The notes under the pieces: generated by a model
Told to the model about the DNA's origin: nothing
The model's database searches: none
Seen by the model: the letters and a program-made list of their open reading frames with translations, nothing else
Position numbers and translations under genes: made by a program
Shown: positions 56,716 to 64,000 of the stretch, piece by piece
Position numbering within the stretch: position 1 is the first letter of the stretch
Layout of the letters: each line of letters opens with the position of its first letter
Source: Planktotalea sp.
GTDB lineage: Bacteria > Pseudomonadota > Alphaproteobacteria > Rhodobacterales > Rhodobacteraceae
Direction: 5' to 3'
DNA length: 64,000 nucleotides
Assembly (NCBI RefSeq): GCF_018607995.1
Contig: NZ_JABBAL010000015.1
Span: forward strand, 73,078-137,077

Positions 56716-57924
56716 ATGACTGCACGACCAGATTTCTACCGTTTTCACAACGGCGAAAAAGCCCCTCTACAATTTAGCGATGCGGAATACGAAAGCCGCT
56801 TGAACAAGCTGCGCAAAACCATGTCCGACATGGGTGTTGAGGCGGCTGTGTTCAGTTCCATGCACAACGTTTCATACTATTCTGGCTTCACATATTGCGC
56901 GTTCGGGCGCCCCTACGCGCTGGTGGTCACACCACAAACCTCGGTGACGATTTCTGCGGGAATTGATGCGGGCCAACCTTGGCGACGGTGTTATGGTGAC
57001 AACATTACTTACACAGATTGGCAGCGCGACAATTATTGGCGCGCGATCGAAAGCGTTGCAGGCAAAGGTAAATCTATTGGCTATGAGAGCGATCATTTAA
57101 GCCTGTTGCAGAAAACCAAGCTTGATAGCTTCCTCGCGCCGTCCCGCACTGTTGATCTATTTGACGCGACAATGCTGCAAAGGATGCACAAATCCGAGGC
57201 GGAACTGACTTTGATCCGCTCGGGTGCGGCTGTTGCTGATGTTGGTGGTTTTGCAATCAAAGACGCTGTGCGGATCGGCGCGCGCGAAATTGATGTTGCG
57301 ATGGCAGGACGTGATGCGATGGAGCTAGAGATTGCCAAGCTGTTTCCAGACGCGGAGTACCGCGACACATGGGTGTGGTTCCAGTCCGACATCAACACGG
57401 ATGGTGCGCATAACCCTGTGACGTCGCGCAAACTAGAGCGGGGTGATATCCTCTCGCTTAACACTTTCCCGATGATTTCGGGCTACTATACTGCGCTCGA
57501 ACGCACGATGTTTGTGGGTGAGGTCGATGATGCGTCGCTTAAGATTTGGGAAGCAAATATTGGCGCGCACGAGTTGGGGATGTCTTTGCTCAAGGCTGGA
57601 TCAAGCTGCGCGGACGTCACCCATGAAATCAACGCATTCTTTGAGGCGTGTGATCTTTTACAGTATCGCACGTTTGGATACGGGCACAGTTTTGGCGTGC
57701 TTTCGCACTATTACGGGCGCGAAGCTGGGCTGGAACTGCGCGAGGACATCGACACAGTTTTGCAGCCGGGGCACGTGATATCGATGGAGCCGATGTTGAC
57801 CATCGCGGACGGTCAGCCGGGCGCGGGTGGATACCGTGAGCATGATATCTTGATCATCACAGAAGAAGGCAACGAGAATATCACGAAATACCCGTACGGC
57901 CCTGCATTCAATGTGATCGGTTAG
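56716..57924 (+). CDS. Creatinase (creatine amidinohydrolase)
   Basis: A 402-residue pita-bread-fold enzyme closely resembling Pseudomonas putida creatinase (403 residues), which hydrolyses creatine to sarcosine and urea. Substrate residues known from that enzyme are all present: Phe and Arg in FGRPYALVV, catalytic His in INTDGAHNPVTSRK, Tyr and Glu in GYYTALERTMF, the histidine in FGYGHSFGVLSHYYG, Glu in SMEPML and His in GGYREHDILI. Metal ligands of M24 peptidases are absent as expected. ATG at 56716 has a strong ggaggt site. The neighbouring amidinotransferase gene is convergent. Confidence 0.92.
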   Translation: MTARPDFYRFHNGEKAPLQFSDAEYESRLNKLRKTMSDMGVEAAVFSSMHNVSYYSGFTYCAFGRPYALVVTPQTSVTISAGIDAGQPWRRCYGDNITYTDWQRDNYWRAIESVAGKGKSIGYESDHLSLLQKTKLDSFLAPSRTVDLFDATMLQRMHKSEAELTLIRSGAAVADVGGFAIKDAVRIGAREIDVAMAGRDAMELEIAKLFPDAEYRDTWVWFQSDINTDGAHNPVTSRKLERGDILSLNTFPMISGYYTALERTMFVGEVDDASLKIWEANIGAHELGMSLLKAGSSCADVTHEINAFFEACDLLQYRTFGYGHSFGVLSHYYGREAGLELREDIDTVLQPGHVISMEPMLTIADGQPGAGGYREHDILIITEEGNENITKYPYGPAFNVIG

Positions 57925-57931
57925 GACTGAG

Positions 57932-57962
57932 GTGACCTCGTGCGCTCTGCACACGAGGTCAC
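57932..57962. terminator. Perfect 11-bp inverted repeat between convergent genes
   Basis: GTGACCTCGTG and CACGAGGTCAC flank a nine-base loop, 8 bp after the creatinase stop and 7 bp before the end of the amidinotransferase gene. There is no T tail on either strand. It most likely acts as a bidirectional transcription barrier or RNA 3'-end stabiliser. Confidence 0.6.
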
Positions 57963-57968
57963 GATAGC

Positions 57969-59090
57969 TCACATGTTCGGGAAGTAATCTTCGCACTCAC
58001 CATCGCGGTAAACGTCCGCCGTGCAGCAATGCAGACCACCACCAAACGCATATGCATCACGCAGTTCAACTTCGACCACTTCCATGCCCAACTTGTCCAT
58101 TTGTTCGGCTTGATAGACTTCGGACTTCTCGACACACACGGTTTTCGGATCAAGCACCAGCACATTCATCGACAACCATGTGGACGAATAGCATAGCGGG
58201 GGTGGCGAGTTGTGCGACGGTTGCGCCGCATCCACAATTTCCCAATCATTGGCCTCAAACATCTTGCGTTGATCTTCTGGCAAACGACGCTGCGGGTTGT
58301 TCAGGATCAGACCGGGACGCAAAGGCGTAAAGGTCGCATCGATGTGAATGGGATAAGGATCGCCAGGAAAATTCACCGTATGCACGCGGTGATCGGGGAA
58401 GTGGCGACGCAGCCATTCAATACCCTTTTCGTTGGTCGTAAATCCGTGTTGCACCACAAGATCTTTGCCAAAACGCAGCACATCTGCCGCATCAAACAGC
58501 GGCTCTTCTTCTGTGGTTACAAAGAACTTTTCTGCGGCCCATTCCAAGCGCTTCGCATCACCGATCTTCTCGGACAGGTAATCGGGGTGATAATCCGCAT
58601 CCGTCAAGCGGGGTTTTGGCGCGCTTTCGTGCCGGAACTTCGGGTCCTCTTTGAAATACTGCTGCATCAACGGACGGTAGTTCAGATATTCAAACCAACG
58701 GCAGCGATAGGACATCGTCGCTTCCAACATCTCGTGTCCAACGGTCAAAAGAACATCACGTGGGGGCATACAGCCGAACTGGCTTTCCGTATGAAAATCA
58801 GGCGTCGTTGCAGGCACGGAATGATCAATTGAGGTGGGGCGATCCACACGCAGCCCGCGCTTTTCCAACATGCCTGCGAAATTGTTCAGCAACTCGTTTG
58901 CGCGATCAATCGTTTCCTGCGGACGACGCCCCCATTGACCGCGCATATCGCTGTCCTCAGGCACTTTCGCGTCCAGCGCGGGTTCCTCTGGCGGAATATG
59001 GCAATCATCGGCGCGACCCACGATGACATGACGCAGCGTGTCCCACTCGTTCCAACTTTTGACTTCGGTCTTCTCGGGTGACCAGCTCAT
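57969..59090 (-). CDS. Glycine amidinotransferase (AGAT) family protein
   Basis: A 373-residue amidinotransferase very like vertebrate L-arginine:glycine amidinotransferase, which moves the amidino group from arginine to glycine giving guanidinoacetate and ornithine. Matching segments are WDTLRHVIVGRAD, MPPRDVLLTVGHEMLEA, EPLFDAADVLRFGKD (Asp), YPIHIDATF (His) and GGGLHCCTADVYR (catalytic Cys near the C-terminus). The mitochondrial leader of the animal enzyme is absent. Related bacterial enzymes use other acceptors (StrB, cyanobacterial CyrA), so the acceptor amine is open. It is convergent with creatinase. Confidence 0.88.
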   Translation of the reverse strand: MSWSPEKTEVKSWNEWDTLRHVIVGRADDCHIPPEEPALDAKVPEDSDMRGQWGRRPQETIDRANELLNNFAGMLEKRGLRVDRPTSIDHSVPATTPDFHTESQFGCMPPRDVLLTVGHEMLEATMSYRCRWFEYLNYRPLMQQYFKEDPKFRHESAPKPRLTDADYHPDYLSEKIGDAKRLEWAAEKFFVTTEEEPLFDAADVLRFGKDLVVQHGFTTNEKGIEWLRRHFPDHRVHTVNFPGDPYPIHIDATFTPLRPGLILNNPQRRLPEDQRKMFEANDWEIVDAAQPSHNSPPPLCYSSTWLSMNVLVLDPKTVCVEKSEVYQAEQMDKLGMEVVEVELRDAYAFGGGLHCCTADVYRDGECEDYFPNM

Positions 59091-59207
59091 GGCGCGCTCC
59101 TGTTCTTGCTTAATGACTTAATTCGGCGCATCCTTATCCATCTGCCTTCCCATCCGCTACGACTTTTGCGACAGTTAAGGGAATTCTTGCGGCGGTCATG
59201 ATGTAAA

Positions 59208-60496
59208 GTGCATTCACATTGCCTCACCAACCACCAAACTAAGCTCAGCGAATTTCATATCGACGTTTCTGGCTACTCGCCCGAGATTGGCGATGAGCTC
59301 GACGATCATCTCTACCTTAACCATGCGGGGGTGAACCGGCAGTTTATCCTCCTCACCACGGATCAAAAGACCGCGCCGCTGCTGAATGCGAAGTTCTCGA
59401 CCTCGCGCGAGATCCTCAAGGAATTCATCCAAAAGAATGAAACACAGCTCTTCGCGCTCACTGCGCGCGATGCGGTAGCGGAGGAGTTGGTAAACTCTGT
59501 CTATGCCGTCGATGGGCCCGTACGTCTGTTTGATATTCGCAAGGTCAAGATCGAGGCGGATACGACTTCCGGCACAGTTGCAGAGGCGGAAGCGCTGGCG
59601 CAGGACGTGGATCGTTTCATGCGCGAGGAAGATGCGTGGTTCGATGATGTGTTGATCGCGGATATGATCAGCAAGGCCAAGCGCACGGGCGATGTGACGC
59701 GCAATCCTGTGCGGCTCGATCTGATGGAATTCGAGCAATGCAATTTCTGGACGGCGCATTTTGGTGGGCTCTATGTGTTCCAAGGGATGGATCATCCTGC
59801 GGTGATTTCCAGTGGAAGCAAAGCGGTGTTGGGCGCGCTGCCGATCAAGTATGTGTTCGACACGAAGGACCGCAATCAGATTGCGAAGTTCTTGGAGTAT
59901 AACGATCTGGCTGAACCTATCGTCAAAGCACGCGGCATCGATGCGGCTGCGATCATACGTCAGAAGATGGACTTCATTGTCATTGATACCGCGCAGGAAA
60001 GCGGGATCGATCTAACAGGGGTCACGCGCCGTGATATTCGCGCGCTCGCGCGGCGTCATGCGCAAGATTTGCCAGAAGAATTCCACGGTCTCGCCTCGCT
60101 TCTGCGTTGGGCAGAAGAGGGGGGCAAATGGCCACGCATCACTTCCGATCATCCCGCGTACTTCTACACGCTGCGTAGCGCGGATCATGCGGATCGTGAC
60201 TCGGTGAATATGCTCTTGAGCCAACTCAGCCCCAAGACGTGCGTCAATTGTTCATCTGCCATAATGAGCTGTTCTACCAGCCCCACGCGACGTGGGATGA
60301 GAGCAAAAAATCCTATGTGGCGGATTTTCTGGAACGCGAGTATCAAGTGGACAAAGCTGGCGCACGCGCTGCGCTCTTCGGGCATGATGCCGAGATGGAG
60401 CCACCTGCGCCTGCACCAAAGAAAGATGGCCCATGGGGCGTGAGCGAAAAGAAGATAGCTGCCGTTGGCCCTTATGGCGCGGTGAGGAGGAAATAG
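59208..60496 (+). pseudogene. DUF6638 family protein, truncated and frameshifted
   Basis: The frame from about 59208 encodes a DUF6638 protein (DVSGYSPEIGDELDDHLYLN, HFGGLYVFQGMDHP, RDIRALARRHAQDLPEE) but lacks the first 30-40 residues of the family; a TGA lies just upstream. At about 60236-60240 the frame is lost after LSQLSPK and the family end (RQLFICHNELFYQPHATW, YVADFLEREYQVDKAGARAA) continues in another frame to TAG at 60496. One missing G in aagacg explains it. Function of DUF6638 is unknown; it is followed by a conserved membrane gene two bases later. Confidence 0.78.
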
Positions 60497-60497
60497 A

Positions 60498-60764
60498 ATG
60501 ATCGCACTAGTCCGTTTGCTGGTATTTGGCTTCCTCGCATTGTCTGTGGTTTACGTGTGCCTTTCGCTCTACTCGCGCTCCGTGCGGCGCGGCAAGTTAG
60601 AGGCTGAGTGGGACGAAGAGATCAAAGATGGCGATCGCGACGCGTTCGTCAAAGAAGGCATGCTCGAGTATGACGGATCCCTGCGCCGCAAGTTGATCCT
60701 TGGGGTCTATGTGATCCCGATCAGCATCATCTCGTTTATCATATACGCTACAAATTTTATGTAA
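60498..60764 (+). CDS. Small conserved membrane protein
   Basis: An 88-residue protein with two hydrophobic helices (LLVFGFLALSVVYVCLSLY at the N-terminus and LGVYVIPISIISFIIYA at the C-terminus) flanking an acidic cytosolic loop (WDEEIKDGDRDAFVKEGM). I recognise the type as conserved between DUF6638 and DUF1523 genes in roseobacters, without function. It is in a forward operon with the DUF1523 gene 15 bp downstream, which has an aagaggag site. Confidence 0.72.
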   Translation: MIALVRLLVFGFLALSVVYVCLSLYSRSVRRGKLEAEWDEEIKDGDRDAFVKEGMLEYDGSLRRKLILGVYVIPISIISFIIYATNFM

Positions 60765-60779
60765 GAGGAGCCTGATCAG

Positions 60780-61400
60780 ATGGGCTATATTAAATGGGTG
60801 TTTTGGATCACGTTCTGGGTCCTCGTTGCATCCTTCTTTCACTACACCTTGCCGCAACATGACGTTGCGCGGGTGTCTGACACCTATGAAAAGCGGATTG
60901 ATTTCGGTGCGAACTCGATCTTCTGGGCAGCCGCTGATGTAGGCAACGCTGCGACGACCGCAAACCACGATGTTTTCTTTATCCAGACGCGTTTGACCAA
61001 CGACCAAGTCATGGTCTATCGCAACGAAGACACAGGCTGGGGCTGGCCGCCGTATTTCAAGTTCGACACCTCGAATTTGCAGGCCGAGGCCTCTGATCTG
61101 AAGTCCGGCGCAGATGCGCCACAGTGGGTGGTGATCAAACACTACGGCTGGCGCAATGAATTCATGTCGATCTTCCCGAATGCAGTGAGCGTGCGCGCGG
61201 TCGATGATCCTAATGTGCGCATCATCCCGTGGCTTAACATCGGTATTTTGATTTTCTTCTTCGCTTTCGTCTGGGCTGTCTGGGTGCGCTGGCGCCGCTT
61301 CCGTGAAGCACGGATTGATCCAGTGCTCGAAGATGCGGGCGATAGCATTGCCAACACCAGCGATGGTGTGAAGAAATGGTTCGGCAGCTGGCGGAAATAG
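60780..61400 (+). CDS. DUF1523 family protein
   Basis: A 206-residue inner-membrane protein with an N-terminal helix (WVFWITFWVLVASFFHYTL), a periplasmic domain with RVSDTYEKR, VYRNEDTGWGWPPYFKFD and WVVIKHYGWRNEFMSIFPNA, and a second helix near residue 160 (GILIFFFAFVWAVWVRWRR). This is the DUF1523 pattern; the function is unknown. The last gene of the group starts on the base after its stop codon. Confidence 0.9.
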   Translation: MGYIKWVFWITFWVLVASFFHYTLPQHDVARVSDTYEKRIDFGANSIFWAAADVGNAATTANHDVFFIQTRLTNDQVMVYRNEDTGWGWPPYFKFDTSNLQAEASDLKSGADAPQWVVIKHYGWRNEFMSIFPNAVSVRAVDDPNVRIIPWLNIGILIFFFAFVWAVWVRWRRFREARIDPVLEDAGDSIANTSDGVKKWFGSWRK

Positions 61401-61703
61401 ATGCCCAGTCTTGTCGTCACAGTGCGACTATGGGTGAAAGATGCGCGCTTTTCTGAGTTTGCGGACTTCGAAACGCGTGCTTTCAAAATCATGGCACACC
61501 ATGGCGTTGAGATCGTAAGTATCGCTCAGGATCATGTGCAAACTCTGAGCGATGGCCCTCATGAAACGCATATTTTGAAGTTTTCTGATAGCGCGGCCTT
61601 TGAGGCTTATCGCGCAGATCCGGCTCTACTTGCTTTGTCCGATTTGCGTGATGCGTGTACTGCGAGAACAGAGATCGCCATTCAGCAATCTGCTTTGAAT
61701 TAG
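61401..61703 (+). CDS. Small dimeric alpha-beta barrel-like protein
   Basis: A 100-residue protein starting immediately after the DUF1523 stop. The pattern SLVVTVRLWVKDARFSEFAD, FETRAFKIMAHHGVEI and a THILKFSDSAAFEAYRADP segment resembles DUF1330 or antibiotic-biosynthesis-monooxygenase-like ferredoxin-fold proteins, which often dimerise into a barrel. No catalytic residue can be named. A strong terminator follows, so it ends the operon. Confidence 0.72.
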   Translation: MPSLVVTVRLWVKDARFSEFADFETRAFKIMAHHGVEIVSIAQDHVQTLSDGPHETHILKFSDSAAFEAYRADPALLALSDLRDACTARTEIAIQQSALN

Positions 61704-61738
61704 AAAGCCCCCGTCGCAATTACGCACGGCGGCTTTTT
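61704..61738 (+). terminator. Rho-independent terminator
   Basis: An 11-position stem (aaagcccccgt / acggcggcttt, one C-C mismatch) with an 11-base loop and five T residues, starting at the stop codon of the small barrel-like gene. Confidence 0.85.
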
Positions 61739-61757
61739 GTCTACAATATCGGGCAGC

Positions 61758-62630
61758 TCAGCGTTTGCCGTAATACAGCCCCACAACATGTTCCGCTTGC
61801 GCAAAGAACAGCCAGCGTGACGTCAGAATGCCTGCGACATGACACAGCACTGCGAGCAGCGCAAAGATGTGGCCGAAGGGTAGCGTCAAAAAGATCAAGG
61901 GCAGTGCAAAGCCAAGAACCAGCGCGATTGCACGTAGCTTAGTCGCGTGTTTGCGGCCGACCACATGGATGAATTCGCGCATTAAATAATTGGTGCCTGT
62001 GTGTGGCGGCTCAAACGCTTTGACTTTGCCGATATGGCCCAAACCTGTCGCGCTTTCCATAGTGCTGCCCGACTGTGCCAAACGACTATCGCCCACGACC
62101 CAATAGGCTACTTGGGTGACCGCAGACAGGATCAGCAACGGAATAACAAACTGTACTTGTCCTGCGAGCAATGCGCCGCCCGTGATTGATAGTGCCATGA
62201 ACAAAGGGCTCGTCAGTGGCATATGCCAGCGCGGAACCGTCTTGAGTTGCGCGTAGATCATCGACGTCGTGAAGACGGTCAGAAGCGACAGGATCGCGCC
62301 GATGCCACCGATTAGGCCCCAGTGCTGCGCGAAGAACACGCGTCCAATGCCATAAATCGCCATTATGACGAGGGCCGCAACAGCGCATATCCCTTCGCGC
62401 GATAGCCAGCTAGAACGCCATTGGCTGAAGGCTTTCAGCGCGCGCTCTGGGTGGCCAAGGTGGAACGTCGAGAACAAAAGACCGCCAACCGCCAAAAGAT
62501 AAGCGATGGTGAAGAAGACGAAGGCTGTAAACCCGGTGGAGCCGGGCATGCCAAGACCGAGGAAGGTCAGCAAGCCAAAGCCAAGACCTGAAAGGGTGGT
62601 AAAGAGAATAATTGACGGTGCTGGATGCAT
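61758..62630 (-). CDS. soeC: DmsC-type membrane anchor, probable sulfite dehydrogenase subunit SoeC
   Basis: A 290-residue membrane protein with eight predicted helices of the DmsC family, anchoring a molybdenum oxidoreductase and exchanging electrons with quinones. STFHLGHPERALKAFSQWRS, WLSREG and RWLFFAQAEHVVGLYYG are typical. ATG at 62630 overlaps the TAA of the iron-sulfur gene by one base. Gene order (Mo subunit, ferredoxin subunit, DmsC-type anchor) and subunit sizes fit the cytoplasmic SoeABC sulfite dehydrogenase known from Allochromatium and Ruegeria; a DMSO-reductase-like role is the alternative. Confidence 0.78.
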   Translation of the reverse strand: MHPAPSIILFTTLSGLGFGLLTFLGLGMPGSTGFTAFVFFTIAYLLAVGGLLFSTFHLGHPERALKAFSQWRSSWLSREGICAVAALVIMAIYGIGRVFFAQHWGLIGGIGAILSLLTVFTTSMIYAQLKTVPRWHMPLTSPLFMALSITGGALLAGQVQFVIPLLILSAVTQVAYWVVGDSRLAQSGSTMESATGLGHIGKVKAFEPPHTGTNYLMREFIHVVGRKHATKLRAIALVLGFALPLIFLTLPFGHIFALLAVLCHVAGILTSRWLFFAQAEHVVGLYYGKR

Positions 62631-63391
62631 TATTTCGCTCCTCCCGGTAGGGCGTCTAGGGCTTTGTCTAGCCAACCTAGGAAGCCACCTGCGTCTTTTG
62701 CAACAGGCTCAAGATAAGGCGCGAGGATGTCGAACTCTTCCATGGTGTCCTTCGGACGTGGTGGCAAGTACTTGTTCACTGGCTTCGTGCCTTGCTCGGG
62801 CATCAGATCGAAACCACCGCGTTCTGCGACAAGGATGCTCACGTCTGATGTCTCATCCGCGAGATCCCCAAAGTGACGAGCGCCTGACGGACATGTGCGC
62901 ACACATGCGGGCTGGCGATCTTCTTCGGGTAGGTTTTCGTTGTAAATCCGATCCACACAGAGCGTGCATTTCTTCATGACTTTCTCTGCAGCATCCATTT
63001 CGCGCGCGCCATATGGGCAGGCCCATGCGCAGAGACCGCAACCGATGCAATCTTGCTCGTTCACCAGAACGATACCATCCTCGACACGCTTGTAGCTCGC
63101 ACCTGTCGGGCAAACAGTGACGCAAGGCGCGTCCTCGCAGTGCAGGCAGGACTTGGGGAAGTGGATAAGTTGCGCTGCGCCTTCATCGGGCTGCACTTCG
63201 AACGAGTGTACGCGGTTGAGGAACGTGCCGGATGGATCGCCGCCGTAAGGGTTTTGATCGCTCAAAGGCGCGCCATAGTTTTCGGTATTCCAGCCTTTGC
63301 AAGACACGACGCAAGCATGGCAGCCCACGCATGTATCAAGGTCAATGACGAGGCCGAGTTTTTTCTGGGTGCTGGCGGGGAGGGTGGTCAT
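62630..63391 (-). CDS. soeB: 4Fe-4S electron-transfer subunit, probable SoeB
   Basis: A 253-residue ferredoxin-like subunit with four cysteine clusters: CVGCHACVVSC, CLHCEDAPCVTVCP, CIGCGLCAWACPYG and CTLCVDRIYNE ... CVRTCP, enough for four 4Fe-4S centres. It lacks a signal peptide, in line with a cytoplasmic complex. ATG at 63391 overlaps the soeA stop by 4 bp. It passes electrons from the molybdenum subunit to the membrane anchor. Confidence 0.85.
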   Translation of the reverse strand: MTTLPASTQKKLGLVIDLDTCVGCHACVVSCKGWNTENYGAPLSDQNPYGGDPSGTFLNRVHSFEVQPDEGAAQLIHFPKSCLHCEDAPCVTVCPTGASYKRVEDGIVLVNEQDCIGCGLCAWACPYGAREMDAAEKVMKKCTLCVDRIYNENLPEEDRQPACVRTCPSGARHFGDLADETSDVSILVAERGGFDLMPEQGTKPVNKYLPPRPKDTMEEFDILAPYLEPVAKDAGGFLGWLDKALDALPGGAK

Positions 63392-64000
63392 TGGCCAAGC
63401 TTCCACTTCAATTCTTTAGGACCTGTCGGAACAGGTGATTTAATCGGTGCCAATGCTGGCTGGCTCTCGCTTGGAGGGTTCGCGGCTTTCTCGATCTTCA
63501 CGCGTAGGTCGAACCATGCGGCTTGGCCTGTGATCGGATCAGAGTTTGCCCAACGCAGGCCATCGCCTTTCGGCGGCATCAGCTCGTGAATGAGGTGGTT
63601 GAGCAAGAAACCTTTGGTGACTTCCGGCGCGTCCTCTTCCAAGGCCCATGCGCCTTTACGCTTGCCGATGGCGTTCCATGTCCAGACTGTGTTCGCGTTA
63701 AGTGCGGCCATTTCCATGACAGGCACCGTGATGGAGCCATGTGTGGAACTGACAGTCGCCCAGTCTTCATCCTTCAGCCCATGCTTTTGCATCAGGTTCG
63801 TCGGAAGATAGAGCGGGTTATGCCCATGGATCTGACGCAGCCAAGCGTTCTGGCTACCCCATGAGTGATACATCGCCATCGGGCGCTGCGTGAGGGCATG
63901 TACGGGGTATTCATCCACGTCAACTGCACCATCTTCGAAGGGTTCGTACCAGACGGGAAGCGGATCCATTGTCTCTTTGATACGCTCGCGCAGATGCTCT
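63388..64000 (-). CDS. soeA: Molybdopterin oxidoreductase C-terminal part, probable SoeA (5' end outside window)
   Basis: About 204 codons of the C-terminal part of a DMSO-reductase-superfamily molybdopterin enzyme. The Mo-bis-PGD-binding end is seen in HALTQRPMAMYHSWGSQNAW, LRQIHGHNPLYLPTNLMQKH and VMEMAALNANTVWTWNAIG. The frame is open to the window edge, and an internal ATG at 63969 is not the true start. It would be the catalytic subunit that oxidises sulfite in the cytoplasm; the assignment rests on the soeB and soeC partners. Confidence 0.78.
   Translation of the reverse strand, partial: EHLRERIKETMDPLPVWYEPFEDGAVDVDEYPVHALTQRPMAMYHSWGSQNAWLRQIHGHNPLYLPTNLMQKHGLKDEDWATVSSTHGSITVPVMEMAALNANTVWTWNAIGKRKGAWALEEDAPEVTKGFLLNHLIHELMPPKGDGLRWANSDPITGQAAWFDLRVKIEKAANPPSESQPALAPIKSPVPTGPKELKWKLGQ

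Noticed and set aside
58212-58832. A 206-codon forward frame
   Set aside because: Antisense to the amidinotransferase gene, whose active-site residues are fully conserved on the other strand.

Overview
The window reads as chromosomal DNA of an alphaproteobacterium of the Rhodobacteraceae, most likely the marine Roseobacter group. The signs are gene families typical of that group (DUF6478, DUF6638, DUF1523, DUF1285, a split MnmC, accD-folC, a Soe-type sulfite dehydrogenase), many tightly packed operons with 4-bp ATGA/GTGA overlaps, a moderate GC content (mid-50s percent by eye), and a gene-end repeat resembling one I remember from roseobacters. I see no rRNA, tRNA, insertion sequence, prophage or CRISPR array. 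Species cannot be named from the sequence alone.

Layout. 1-2.2 kb: MoxR ATPase with a DUF58 partner (cut by the window edge), divergent from a DUF1285 gene. 2.2-6.3 kb: DNA polymerase I with a coupled MmcQ-like gene, an RTX-like protein and a tiny zinc-finger protein. 6.3-9.7 kb: ABC ATPase, two damaged genes, adenosine kinase and endonuclease III. 9.8-13 kb: an SDR, an Ada-like DNA repair protein, an OmpA-like lipoprotein and an FMN reductase broken by a stop codon. 13-20.7 kb: separate MnmC-type oxidase and MnmD methyltransferase, then a six-gene forward run (mnmD, EamA transporter, ridA, GDPD, FemAB-like GNAT, phhB), peroxiredoxin, ferredoxin reductase and rsmD. 20.7-28.4 kb: frameshifted LysR, fadH, roseobacter-specific genes, ilvD. 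28.4-31.6 kb: CPBP protease, accD, folC. 31.6-33.8 kb: a decayed rhodanese/LysM block and a structured leader RNA or sRNA candidate. 33.8-41.4 kb: PPOX flavoprotein, zapE, MFS, a four-gene reverse operon ending with an ornithine cyclodeaminase homologue, AEC transporter, TetR. 41.5-47 kb: rlmN, IalB, Rhizobium-etli-type asparaginase, thioredoxin/CcdA, EamA transporter, HU. 47-50.3 kb: AMP nucleosidase and adenine deaminase. 50.4-54.9 kb: VOC protein, class II aldolase, broken fatty-acid hydroxylase, methyltransferase, epimerase, PaaX-type regulator. 55-59.1 kb: succinate-semialdehyde dehydrogenase, creatinase and glycine amidinotransferase. 59.2-61.7 kb: broken DUF6638 gene and three small conserved genes. 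61.7-64 kb: probable soeCBA sulfite dehydrogenase, soeA cut by the edge.

Two things stand out. First, nine genes are disrupted in 64 kb. Several of the stops fall exactly where a conserved tryptophan is expected (TGG to TGA or TAG), the others are mostly single-base losses; this is either active genome decay or a sequence-quality artefact. Second, the cluster at 54-59 kb pairs a creatinase retaining its active-site residues with a rare bacterial glycine amidinotransferase beside gabD and a PaaX regulator, suggesting metabolism of creatine, guanidinoacetate or a related guanidino compound. A promoter, short ORF, alternative pairings and strong terminator at 33.47-33.75 kb form a compact regulatory RNA candidate upstream of the PPOX flavoprotein gene.
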